From assembly GCF_030504645.1 (NCBI RefSeq), contig NZ_JAUKWQ010000005.1, positions 248,001 through 312,000 on the forward strand: 64,000 nucleotides of DNA, written 5' to 3'. Position 1 is the first letter of the stretch, and each line of letters starts with the position of its first letter. Below are positions 8,986-17,170 of the stretch, piece after piece. Source of the stretch: Rhizobium oryzicola. Lineage in GTDB: Bacteria > Pseudomonadota > Alphaproteobacteria > Rhizobiales > Rhizobiaceae. The translations under genes and the position numbers were made by a program. The notes below the pieces were generated by a model. It was not told where the DNA came from and did no database searches. It saw only the letters and a program-made list of their open reading frames with translations.

Positions 8986-10338
8986 TTATGCGCTCGCCTT
9001 GCGGTTTCTTTCCGCCGTGTAGAGGCTTTCAGGCCGCGGCAGGCCGTAGTGATCACGCAGCGTCTTGCCCTCGTAATCCAGCCGGAACAACCCGCGACGC
9101 TGCAGGATAGGCACTACCTCGTCCGCGAAGATCTCGAACCCGCCTTTCAGGTAAGGCGGCATGATGTTGAAGCCGTCAGCCGCGCCACTCAAATGCCAGA
9201 GTTCGATCCAATCCGCCACCTTCTCGGGCGTGCCGGTGATGACCTTGTGGCCACGTGCGCCGGCCAGGCGATGCAGCAGCTGACGGAGCGTCGGATTTTC
9301 GCGATCGATGACGTCAAGAACCAGTTGGTGACGGCTGGCCGCAGCACGGGCACGAGTGGCATCGACGGCATCCTTCGGCACGGGAGCATCGAGATCCGCG
9401 CCTGACAGATCTACACCAATGATGCGGCGCAGCTGCTGGAGGGAGAAGGCCGGCTGGATGAGGTTGTTGAACTTATCCTCCAGTGCCTTGGCTTCGGCCT
9501 CGGTGGAAGCGATGAAGGGGCTGAGGCCCGGCAGGATCTTGACATGATCGGGATTGCGACCCTGACCCCGCGCACGGCTTTTGATATCCGCATAGAATTC
9601 CTGCGCGCTCTCCAGCGACTGATGCGCTGTGAAAATTGCTTCCGCAGTGCGCGCGGCAAACGCACGCCCATCATCGGACGAGCCTGCCTGAACATAGACC
9701 GGACGCCCCTGTGGCGAGCGCGGCAGGTTCAAGGCGCCCTGCACGCTGTAGAACTCGCCCTTGTGCTCAATCGGATGGATATGATCGGTCTCAGCAAACA
9801 GTCCGCTTTCAGCATCGACCACCAGGGCGTCATCTTCCCAGCTGTCCCAGAGCTTGGTGACGACATCGACAAATTCTGTCGCCTGCCGGTAGCGATCGGC
9901 ATGGACCGGATGTTTCTCAAGCCCGAAATTGGCCGCCGCGCGATCGACGGAGGTCGTAACGATATTCCATCCCACGCGGCCACCGCTGATATGGTCCACT
10001 GACGCAAACAGGCGCGCGAGATTGTAAGGGTCGCAATAGGTCGTGGAGGCTGTCGCGATGAAGCCGATCCGCTCCGTCACCGCAGCAAGTGCCGTGATTG
10101 CGGTGATCGGTTCCAGCCGGTGTCGCGCCGCATAGCGAATATTTTCATCCAGCACCGGCGCATCGGCAAAGAAGATCGCATCGAGCTTCGCCGCCTCAGC
10201 CTTTTGGGCGATCTCCTGATAGAGCTTGATGTCGGTGACGCGATGCGGTTCGGAATCCGGATAACGCCAGGCCGCCTCGTGATGGCCAGCAGGGTAGATG
10301 AAAGCGTTCAAAACAAGCGAGCGTGAAGGCACTGTCAT
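8986..10338 (-). CDS. LLM-class flavin monooxygenase, NtaA/SnaA/DszA family
   Basis: 450 residues, TIM-barrel FMNH2-dependent monooxygenase of the NtaA/SnaA/DszA family. Family segments are FFADAPVLDENI, GFIATASTTYCDPYNLARLFASVDHISGGRVGWNIVTT, NLPRSPQGRPVYVQAGSS and the ending VPILQRRGLFRLDYEG-TLRDHYGL. Members oxidise sulfones (DszA), nitrilotriacetate (NtaA) or pristinamycin (SnaA), using reduced flavin from a separate reductase. The ATG at 10338 has an AAGGAG ribosome site. The gene is convergent with the LysR gene. The sulfur-rich context suggests a sulfone or sulfonate substrate. Confidence 0.87.
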   Translation of the reverse strand: MTVPSRSLVLNAFIYPAGHHEAAWRYPDSEPHRVTDIKLYQEIAQKAEAAKLDAIFFADAPVLDENIRYAARHRLEPITAITALAAVTERIGFIATASTTYCDPYNLARLFASVDHISGGRVGWNIVTTSVDRAAANFGLEKHPVHADRYRQATEFVDVVTKLWDSWEDDALVVDAESGLFAETDHIHPIEHKGEFYSVQGALNLPRSPQGRPVYVQAGSSDDGRAFAARTAEAIFTAHQSLESAQEFYADIKSRARGQGRNPDHVKILPGLSPFIASTEAEAKALEDKFNNLIQPAFSLQQLRRIIGVDLSGADLDAPVPKDAVDATRARAAASRHQLVLDVIDRENPTLRQLLHRLAGARGHKVITGTPEKVADWIELWHLSGAADGFNIMPPYLKGGFEIFADEVVPILQRRGLFRLDYEGKTLRDHYGLPRPESLYTAERNRKASA

Positions 10339-10356
10339 GCGGGTCTCCTTCCTGGG

Positions 10357-10402
10357 GCATCGGACCGAAAAGTGGGAACCGGTTTTCGGATCAATCCGAT
10401 GC
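10357..10402. repeat. Rhizobial intergenic palindrome
   Basis: A 46-base palindromic element begins GCATCGGACCGAAAAG and ends TTTTCGGATCAATCCGATGC. I recognise this as a dispersed intergenic repeat of Agrobacterium/Rhizobium genomes. It lies just upstream of the monooxygenase start at 10338 and within the gap after the DUF3088 gene. Confidence 0.6.
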
Positions 10403-10437
10403 CGACCTAAAAAACATGATGGTTTGCATTACTGCGC

Positions 10438-10776
10438 TCAGTGCAGGCGGGGAAAACCGTGGCGCTCCGCCAGAAGATCAAGAATGCGTTTCGTGTCCTG
10501 CACGAAATGAACACCGTCTGCCTCGCGCGCGTCTTCCGGCGGATTGTCGCCTAACACGAGCAAGGGCAGCGACTGGTTTTCCTCGCCAACAACGGCAATC
10601 ACGTCCGCCCTCGGACGCAGGAACCCGACGCGCTTGACCTCGATCTTCTCCGCGAGAGCAGGAAAGCTCGCCAGCAAGCCCTCCACCTGATTGCAGTACG
10701 GGCAGACGAAAACCGTGCCCGGATGCTTGGGATCTTCAAAGCCGGGAGCGATGAGAAACAGTCTGTCTTTTGCCAT
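10438..10776 (-). CDS. DUF3088-family protein with CPYC motif
   Basis: Small cytoplasmic protein, 112 residues from the ATG at 10776 (MAKDRLFLIAPGF). An in-frame ATG at 10806 would add ten residues of poor family fit. It resembles the DUF3088 family. The segment VFVCPYCNQVEGLLASFP resembles the CPYC redox site of glutaredoxins at the start of a thioredoxin-like fold. It may be co-transcribed with the monooxygenase at 8986-10338. A redox role is inference; no activity is established for the family as far as I know. Confidence 0.65.
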   Translation of the reverse strand: MAKDRLFLIAPGFEDPKHPGTVFVCPYCNQVEGLLASFPALAEKIEVKRVGFLRPRADVIAVVGEENQSLPLLVLGDNPPEDAREADGVHFVQDTKRILDLLAERHGFPRLH

Positions 10777-10923
10777 GCGACGCGCCATCCATATTGGGAA
10801 AATCAACTCTGGAAGCAGCTTGAGCTCTGCTTGTTACGGCGTCCAGCAATCAATATTGCCGCTTAAGGAAGAAAAAAATTGCGCATTCCAGCGCAGCATA
10901 AAATTCTTGAAGCATCCCTTGAA

Positions 10924-10960
10924 ACGCAAAAAGCCCCGGCGTCCCGAAGGAGCGCCGGGG
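10924..10960 (-). terminator. Rho-independent terminator of the binding-protein operon
   Basis: On the minus strand CCCCGGCG and CGCCGGGG form a strong stem around a short loop (plus 10934-10960), followed by CTTTTTGCG. It sits about 25 bases after the stop of the gene ending at 10984 and closes the five-gene operon that begins at 17001. Confidence 0.8.
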
Positions 10961-10983
10961 AGGTTGAGGAGACCCTGCTCACC

Positions 10984-12570
10984 TCAGCTGCGTTTCCAGG
11001 TCGTCGACAGATCGCCATAGGCGATGTCGATCGTCGTCACGAGATTTTCGATCCGCTTGTTGCGGGCAATCACGGTCGGAAGCGCTACAACGGAGAAGTT
11101 CGGCAGGTCCTCGCCGGTGATCTTCTGGATCTCCTTGAACTGCTCCGCACGCTTCGTCTCATTCACTTCAACCGCCGCTGTACGGAAGAGATCATCCACC
11201 TTCGGATTGTTGTAATGCGCGGCATTGGCATAAGGCACGATGTTCTTGATGTTATCGGACCAGTATAGCCGCTGCACGCCGGCCGTCGGGTCGAACAATC
11301 GGCTGATACCGTTCAAGTTGATGTCGAAGCCCCGCTCTGTGTAGACGCGCTTGATATAGGTCGCGAGATCGCCTTCCAGGATCTCGACCTTTACGCCCAG
11401 CTTGCCAAAGGTTGAGCGCAGATATTCAGAGGTTTTCTTGAAGGTATCGCCTGGCGCAAAAGCCAGATGCAGCGTGAAGCGTGTCCCGCTTGCATCCTTG
11501 GGATGACCGGCAGCATCCAGAAGTGCGTTGGCTTTCGCGAGGTCGAACTTGTACTGGAACGGTGCCTCGTCGTTATAGGCCTTGAAAACCGAAGGAATAT
11601 TGGATGCGGCAGGCTGGGCCGTACCGTAGAAGATGGCATCAATGATGAACTGCCGATCAATGGCATGGGCGAGCGCGTGGCGTACGTCCTTCTTGGCCAG
11701 CACAGGATTTTCAAGGTTGAACTCGAACACCTGCGCATTGTTCAGATAGGCATCGGTATAGACATCGACGGCCACCGAAGGGCTCTGACGCAGGCGTTCA
11801 ATGTCGCTGTAGGCGATGTCGGTCGTGAAGTCGGCCTCACCGGTTTCCAGCGCGATGGAGGCGGAAGCCGCATCACCCACGAAACGCGTCACGAATCCAT
11901 CCAGATGCGGCAGGCCGGCCTGCCAGTAGTCAGGGTTGCGCTTCAGCTTCACATAGCTGCCGCGCTTCCATTCCTCGAAGATGAACGGCCCGGTGCCGAT
12001 AGGCGCATTGCCATTTGGGCTTTCGGCATAATTGTCAGTCGGATAACGATGCGCCGGCAGGATGGGCGTTTCGCCGCCAGCCAGTGCCCGCAGCAGATAC
12101 GGTGCAGGCTTGGAGAGGACGACGACGGCCGTCAGCGGATCGGGCGTTTCCACATCGCTGACATTTGCGAATGTGATACGGCCACGTGGGCCGACCTTCT
12201 TGAAGGCCAGCAGCGAGAACTTCACATCCGCGGAGGTGAAGTCCTTGCCGTCATGCCACTTTACGCCCTTGCGCAGCTTGAACGTATGGCGCAGGCCATC
12301 CACGGATTGCTCCCAGCTTTCCGCCAGCACCGGCTCCGGCTTGAACTCCTTGTCGAACCGGACGAGCCCTTCCAGCACTTTGGTCGATACGATGCGCGTC
12401 TTCGTGTTGCTGTCCGACAGGGGAACGAGCGTCGTCGGCTCGCCGACGGTGACGAAGGTTGCAATGCCGCCCTTCTTCGGGGTCTCGGCAGCAAAACCGA
12501 GCCGGGGCAGAAGACATGCTCCGCCCAGAGCCGCGCCCAGCAGAAGCGCCTTGCGACGTGTCAAATCCAT
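10984..12570 (-). CDS. ABC transporter substrate-binding protein, family 5, Tat signal
   Basis: 528 residues. The N-terminus MDLTRRKALLLGAALGG is a twin-arginine signal followed by GFAAE. Family 5 binding-protein motifs are VKWHDGKDFTSADV, RGRITFANVSDVETPDPLTAVVVLSKPAP and FIFEEWKRGSYVKLKRNPDYW. It is similar throughout to the proteins at 1-1288 and 18431-20041, yet no permease genes are next to it. It ends the operon that starts with the DszB-like desulfinase, so it probably delivers substrate to the 1533-5425 transporter on behalf of that pathway. Confidence 0.9.
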   Translation of the reverse strand: MDLTRRKALLLGAALGGACLLPRLGFAAETPKKGGIATFVTVGEPTTLVPLSDSNTKTRIVSTKVLEGLVRFDKEFKPEPVLAESWEQSVDGLRHTFKLRKGVKWHDGKDFTSADVKFSLLAFKKVGPRGRITFANVSDVETPDPLTAVVVLSKPAPYLLRALAGGETPILPAHRYPTDNYAESPNGNAPIGTGPFIFEEWKRGSYVKLKRNPDYWQAGLPHLDGFVTRFVGDAASASIALETGEADFTTDIAYSDIERLRQSPSVAVDVYTDAYLNNAQVFEFNLENPVLAKKDVRHALAHAIDRQFIIDAIFYGTAQPAASNIPSVFKAYNDEAPFQYKFDLAKANALLDAAGHPKDASGTRFTLHLAFAPGDTFKKTSEYLRSTFGKLGVKVEILEGDLATYIKRVYTERGFDINLNGISRLFDPTAGVQRLYWSDNIKNIVPYANAAHYNNPKVDDLFRTAAVEVNETKRAEQFKEIQKITGEDLPNFSVVALPTVIARNKRIENLVTTIDIAYGDLSTTWKRS

Positions 12571-12605
12571 GGTGTTACCTCTCTTTTGTTATGGTGATGA
12601 AAAAA

Positions 12606-13812
12606 TCAGGCTGCCTTCAGCCTGGTCTCGACCAGTCGGGAAAACAGCGTTGCCCCGACTGGCAGAATAGCGTCGTCCACGACGAAGCGCGGATTGTGTG
12701 CCGGCACCGTTCCGCTATGGCCGAGGGTGAAGAACGCGCCGGGCGCATGCTTCAGCATGTCGGCAAAGTCCTCGCTGCCCATGAAGCGAGAGGGTGCCGT
12801 CGAGACACGCGCCTCGCCCAGAACGTCGCGCGCGACGGCCGCCACGGCATCTACATGCTCCTGATGATTGGTCAGCACCGAGAAGATATCCCGGATGTCG
12901 ATCTCCGCAGTCAGACCATGGGCGGCTGCCACATGCTCGGCAATCGTACGGATACGCTCGCGGACGATGGCGCGCACCTCATCCGAAAACGCACGCACCG
13001 TGCCGCTGATGGAAGCCTGTTCCGGAATGACATTGTAGGCGGACCCGGCTTCCAGCTTGGTCACAGAGAGCACCGCCGGTTCCGTCGGCGAGATGGTGCG
13101 GCTGACGATCGTCTGCAGCGCCTGGATAAGCTCGCCGGTTGCCGGGATGGGGTCCCTCCCCGCATCGGGGTGGGCGGCATGAGCACCACGCCCGCGCAAA
13201 TGAATATCGAAGAAGTCCGCCCCCCGCCAGAGTAGCACCCGGTGAAGCCCTGAAGTGGTTGGGATAGGCGTGCGATGAATTGTGCAGCCCATAGATTTCA
13301 TCGACCGGAAACTGTTCGAACAGACCGTCCGCGATCATGGCGCGCGCGCCGCCCAACCCTTCTTCCGCCGGCTGGAAGATGAACACGACCGTTCCGGCAA
13401 AATCCCGCGTTTCGGCAAGGTAGCGCGCTGTGCCAAGCAGGATGGTCGTATGTACATCGTGCCCGCAGCCGTGGAACTTGCCGGGATAGACTGAAGAATA
13501 GGGAAGCCCGGTCTCTTCCGGCATGGGCAGTGCATCCATATCCGCCCGAAGGCCGATCGAGCGATTGCCGGAATGGCGGCCCGTCAGGCGGCCCACGACG
13601 CCAGTCTTGCCAAACCCGCGATGCACCTCAATGCCCCAGGAGGCGAGCCTTTCCGCCACGATGCCTGAGGTGCGCACCTCCTCGAAACCGATTTCCGGGT
13701 GTTGGTGGATGTCGTGACGGATGGAAACCAGTTCCGGCGTGAAGGCGGCAATGCGATCAATCACCTTCGGCTGGCTGTCGGTCACGGGATCGATGGACGT
13801 GGTCAAGGTCAT
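12606..13812 (-). pseudogene. M20-family amidohydrolase, split by a one-base frameshift
   Basis: Two frames together make a full M20 peptidase/amidohydrolase of the hippurate hydrolase type. The N-terminal part has RHDIHQHPEIGFEE, GLRADMDALPM, the metal site GKFHGCGHDVHTT and FIFQPAEEG. The C-terminal part has DFFDIHLRGRGAHAAHP, NVIPEQASISGTVRAF and GSEDFADML. The frames switch at a run of six C on the plus strand (13220-13225); with five the protein reads through as ATLAG-ADFFDIH. It is therefore either a very recent inactivation, a phase-variable tract, or a sequencing error. The start at 13812 has a GGAGA just upstream. Lying between a flavin monooxygenase and a binding protein, it would free amine or acid parts of an imported conjugate. 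Confidence 0.8.
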
Positions 13813-13879
13813 TCTCCGGTCATGCAAAAGCTGTTTCCGCATGCGACGCATGCAGAGGGGCAGTTTCGGTTTCAGTGTG

Positions 13880-15049
13880 TTAGAGGCGCAGACCGGCCTC
13901 TTTCATCAAAGGCAGGATGCGTTCGGCAAAATATTCCAGATCCTCGCGGAAATCGTAGAAGTTCAACTGCACGCCATCGATGCCCGCCTTCTTGAGGCCG
14001 ATCAGCTGCTCGACCACCTGTTCCGGCGAGCCGATGATCTCGATATTGCCGCCGAGATTACGGCCCTGCTTGTGACGGGCATCGCCCCTGCCCCGCCAGG
14101 CATGAGCGTCGCTGTCGTAATTGTTCGTGGCAAAGGCGCGCGTTCCCGGCTGGGGCTTGCCTGCTTCGATCGCGTCGGCATAGGCAATGGCTTCCGCTTC
14201 CGTGTCACGGCTGACGACGATCGGGTTGATGATCGTCTTGACCTGCCGGCCATAGGCTGCCGCGCGATCCTTTATCGCCCGGATGTGATCAGGCAAGGTT
14301 TCCAGGGCGCTATCGATATGCGCCCCGCCCGGCGAGGTGACGAAGACGAGATCCGAATGGCGCGCGGCAAAATCGATCCCCGCAGGCGAACCGGTTGCCG
14401 TGACCAGATTGGGACGCCCGAACAGCGGCTTCGGCGTGATCCAACCATTGTTGACGGACCAGGGATTGAGCTTGCCCTGATAGGAATAATTCTCCGTCTC
14501 GCCCCACAGATGATGCAGCACGTCGAACAATTCGGCGGCCATCTCATAGCGCTTGTCATGGTCGATGCGCTGCCAGCCGAACATTTCGTGTTCGATGGCG
14601 CGGTGGCCCGTGACGATATTGATGCCCCATCGGCCCTTGGCGATGTGATCCAGCGTGGCGCCGTATTTTGCCAGATGAAGCGGATGCAGCGGCCCGTAAA
14701 GCACATGGATCGTCGAGATCAGCAGAATGTTCTTGGTGATCGCCGCCATCGCACCGAGGGCAATGAAACTGTCGAGCGAGGATTCGCCATCATACCCGCC
14801 CTTCGGCAGCCATTGCGTCCGGCTGAAGGCAATCTCGAAGCCAAGCTCGTCCGCCCGTTTGACCAGTTCGGCGTTGTAATCGAAGGTCCAGCTATTGCTG
14901 GTCGGCAGACTTGAGAAGTTGATGTCCTGCAGATTGAGAAACAGGCCCAGCATCAAAGGCTGTCGCGTGGCCCGGCTGAGCGGGCTTTCCTCGAAATCCG
15001 AGGGAGCTTTTAATTCGGTCCCGGTTGCCTGGATAGCCGTTACTGCCAT
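13880..15049 (-). CDS. LLM-class flavin monooxygenase, SfnG/SsuD-like
   Basis: 389 residues, FMNH2-dependent monooxygenase of the bacterial luciferase-like superfamily, closer to SfnG/SsuD than to NtaA. Segments include DYNAELVKRADELGFEIAFS, HLAKYGATLDHIAKGRWGINIVTG, DHDKRYEMAAELFDVL and GVQLNFYDFREDLEYF. SsuD releases sulfite from alkanesulfonates and SfnG acts on dimethylsulfone. Its start overlaps the stop of the NmrA-like gene by ten bases, with GGGAG inside that gene as ribosome site, so the two are coupled. It belongs to the operon headed by the DszB-like gene. The substrate is not determined. Confidence 0.82.
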   Translation of the reverse strand: MAVTAIQATGTELKAPSDFEESPLSRATRQPLMLGLFLNLQDINFSSLPTSNSWTFDYNAELVKRADELGFEIAFSRTQWLPKGGYDGESSLDSFIALGAMAAITKNILLISTIHVLYGPLHPLHLAKYGATLDHIAKGRWGINIVTGHRAIEHEMFGWQRIDHDKRYEMAAELFDVLHHLWGETENYSYQGKLNPWSVNNGWITPKPLFGRPNLVTATGSPAGIDFAARHSDLVFVTSPGGAHIDSALETLPDHIRAIKDRAAAYGRQVKTIINPIVVSRDTEAEAIAYADAIEAGKPQPGTRAFATNNYDSDAHAWRGRGDARHKQGRNLGGNIEIIGSPEQVVEQLIGLKKAGIDGVQLNFYDFREDLEYFAERILPLMKEAGLRL

Positions 15050-15936
15050 TGTATATCTCCCTCAGCCTGTTCCGGCTGGCGTTTTGCAGGCACAAGCTGC
15101 TGCTCCAGAAAACGACGCAAGCTCACAGGCTTGCGGCCCAGGACACGCTCAACCGTATCCGTCACTGGCGCGGCCAGGCCTTCTGCGATGAGCGCGCCGA
15201 ACTCCCGGACCGCCTGCGCGGCAAACGCGTCATCATGTCCGGGGGAAAGAGCGACAGCTTGCGGATCGATGCCAACGGGACGCCGCAGAATGGCCGAAAC
15301 CAGGCCAGCGATATCCGAACTGGTGAAGGCCTTCGCGCCGGTCAGAACCAGCGGTTCGCTCACGTTCAGCCCCGCATGCAGCGTACGCGCCGCCACGTCG
15401 GCAATATCACTGATATCAATGAAGGAGACCGCGGCTCCGGCATAGCGGGCAGGAAGATCGTTCCCCGCCAATGCCGCGGCAATGACAGGCGCCAGCGACA
15501 CCTGCATCCACGCATTGGGGCGAATGACCGCGTGAGAGAGCCCGCGTTCGACAAGATGGGCCTCAACCTGCCGGTGCTGAGCGCCAGCTCTGGAGCGGGC
15601 GGAGTTTTCGATCGTCCAAATCGAGCCCGAAATCTTCACGATATGCCGCACGCCCGCATCTGCCGCGGCATTGATCAAAGCGATCTGATGGGCCGCAAGG
15701 TTCTCATTGATCGGAGACAGAAGAAAAAACCTGTCGATTCCGTTCAAGGCCGTCATGAGGCTCGATCGATCCTGGAAATCCCCTTGGGCAATGTCGACCG
15801 CATCGCCCCATAGACGTCTTGCCTCATCCGGACGGCGCGTCAGCACCCGGACACGGTCACCGCTGTAAATCAATCGGCGCGTGACCAGCTGGCCGAGCCT
15901 GCCTGTCGCACCGGTCACAAGAACGGAAGAACTCAT
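15040..15936 (-). CDS. NmrA-like NAD(P)-binding protein (atypical short-chain dehydrogenase)
   Basis: 298 residues. The N-terminal Rossmann motif VTGATGRLGQLVTRRL (GxxGxxG) and NmrA/QOR2-like body (IKISGSIWTIENSARSRAGAQHRQVEAHLVERGLSHAVIRPNAWMQ) point to an NAD(P)H-binding quinone-reductase-like or redox-sensing protein. It starts nine bases after the desulfinase stop with a GAGGGTGG ribosome site. It could serve as a reductase for a quinone or ketone intermediate, or as a redox sensor; the sequence does not decide between these. Confidence 0.8.
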   Translation of the reverse strand: MSSSVLVTGATGRLGQLVTRRLIYSGDRVRVLTRRPDEARRLWGDAVDIAQGDFQDRSSLMTALNGIDRFFLLSPINENLAAHQIALINAAADAGVRHIVKISGSIWTIENSARSRAGAQHRQVEAHLVERGLSHAVIRPNAWMQVSLAPVIAAALAGNDLPARYAGAAVSFIDISDIADVAARTLHAGLNVSEPLVLTGAKAFTSSDIAGLVSAILRRPVGIDPQAVALSPGHDDAFAAQAVREFGALIAEGLAAPVTDTVERVLGRKPVSLRRFLEQQLVPAKRQPEQAEGDIQWQ

Positions 15937-15945
15937 GATCCACCC

Positions 15946-17001
15946 TCACAATGGCTGGCGCAGATGGGCGAGCGCCAGCGGGCGCGGATCCACCCAGTCC
16001 TGCACGTTGAAGTTTTCCGGAATGAACTTCCATTCCAGCAGGAAATCCTTGAAGTGGGCGATGGCGTCGATTTCATCCTGATCCAGCGTCAGCGACAGAT
16101 GACGGTGAACCTCAGGACCGTTGGCCGTCCTGACCGCATCCTCGCTGACCCCGATTTCGTTCGCGATGAAACGCACGGCATCAGACGGATGCTTTTCCGC
16201 CCAGTCCGCCACGCGCTGGATCGTTGCGATCAGGTCCGCCACGAGATCCGGTCGCTCGTCCGCAAAGGTCGCATCCACCGTGAGCGGGCGGGGCGTACCG
16301 TTGTTGATGCGGATCTTCGGGTCCGGGTGAAATCCCGTCTCCACGACGATATGGGCGCCAATCAGGCTCGTCACCGTGACACCTTCCGCACCCTTGACGA
16401 AGAAGGCATCGATCTCGCCGCGATGCAGGGCTGCGATCTCCTCGCCATAGGGAAGCTTGCGGCGTGGCGTGAACGCGGATGCGTCGGCGCTCGAGCCGGG
16501 GCTGGATGTCTGCGCGACGAGATCGACCAGCTCGGCATCGGCAGCCGTCAGGCCATGAATTTCGAGAGCGGAAACGATACCCTTGAGGGACGTCGCCCGC
16601 TGGAAGTCGATGATGTCTCCCGGCCGGCGCGGCAGCCCGAGCTTCCGGCCCTTCAGGTCCGCGCCCTGGCGGATGCCAAGATGCGGCAGCGTGATGACCG
16701 CCTGAAATTCATCCGTGCGCGTCAGCCCGACGATGCGGGTATGGCGACCACCGGATCGCGCCCAGATCGGCGGGATATTCCCGCCCTGGCGAAACGACCA
16801 GTCGAGGTGATGGTCGAAATGGCTCTGCCGGATTTTTGGATCGGCGGAGTCGCGGATGGATGTGACGTCGATGCCATGGCGGGAAAATGCCTGATTCACC
16901 CATCCCAGTTGCGCGGCAATGGAAAGCGGCGTCGGCGCCGGGCAGCGGGTATACCACACCGCTGACGGGGCGGAAGAAAGACGGGGAGCGGCCTGTGCCA
17001 T
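15946..17001 (-). CDS. DszB-like sulfinate desulfinase (SsuA/NMT1 fold, cytoplasmic)
   Basis: 351 residues with the fold of sulfonate-binding proteins but no signal peptide: MAQAAPRLSSAPSAV leads straight into YTRCPAPTPLS. Compared with DszB (2'-hydroxybiphenyl-2-sulfinate desulfinase, about 365 residues, active-site Cys27, His60, Arg70 and Gly73) this protein has Cys20 in a CPAP motif, His61 in HFDHH, Arg71 and Gly73-Gly74 in FRQGGNIPP. The His-Arg-Gly spacing is identical. It would hydrolyse a C-SO2 bond to release sulfite. It heads an operon with an NmrA-like protein, a flavin monooxygenase, an amidohydrolase and a binding protein. It could instead be a binding protein that lost its signal, but the conserved catalytic residues argue against that. 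The ribosome site AGGA lies 8 bases before the ATG. Confidence 0.75.
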   Translation of the reverse strand: MAQAAPRLSSAPSAVWYTRCPAPTPLSIAAQLGWVNQAFSRHGIDVTSIRDSADPKIRQSHFDHHLDWSFRQGGNIPPIWARSGGRHTRIVGLTRTDEFQAVITLPHLGIRQGADLKGRKLGLPRRPGDIIDFQRATSLKGIVSALEIHGLTAADAELVDLVAQTSSPGSSADASAFTPRRKLPYGEEIAALHRGEIDAFFVKGAEGVTVTSLIGAHIVVETGFHPDPKIRINNGTPRPLTVDATFADERPDLVADLIATIQRVADWAEKHPSDAVRFIANEIGVSEDAVRTANGPEVHRHLSLTLDQDEIDAIAHFKDFLLEWKFIPENFNVQDWVDPRPLALAHLRQPL

Positions 17002-17057
17002 CGCGACATCCTGTTGTCAGAGAAGGATGTCCCAAGCTAGCCGCAAGAGAAAAAAGT

Positions 17058-17082
17058 CTATAGAAAAGATATACTATATTCT
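17058..17082. promoter_or_regulatory. AT-rich CTATAGAAAA element upstream of the desulfinase operon
   Basis: CTATAGAAAAGATAT at 17058-17072, followed by ACTATATTC, lies 56 bases upstream of the desulfinase start. A similar CTATAGAAAATAT stands at 24009-24021 upstream of the sulfonate transporter. It may contain the minus-strand -10 region and/or a regulator site. No binding protein is known from this sequence. Confidence 0.3.
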
Positions 17083-17170
17083 CGTGAGACTGGGAACGGA
17101 TCGTTCCAAAGTCCCTGATATCGTGAAACGGGCCGGATCAGTGTCCGGCCCGCTGACCGCTGTTCTGGAA

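Noticed and set aside
15946..17001. Annotation as a periplasmic sulfonate-binding protein (SsuA)
   Set aside because: There is no signal peptide, and DszB catalytic residues and spacing are conserved, so a cytoplasmic enzyme fits better.
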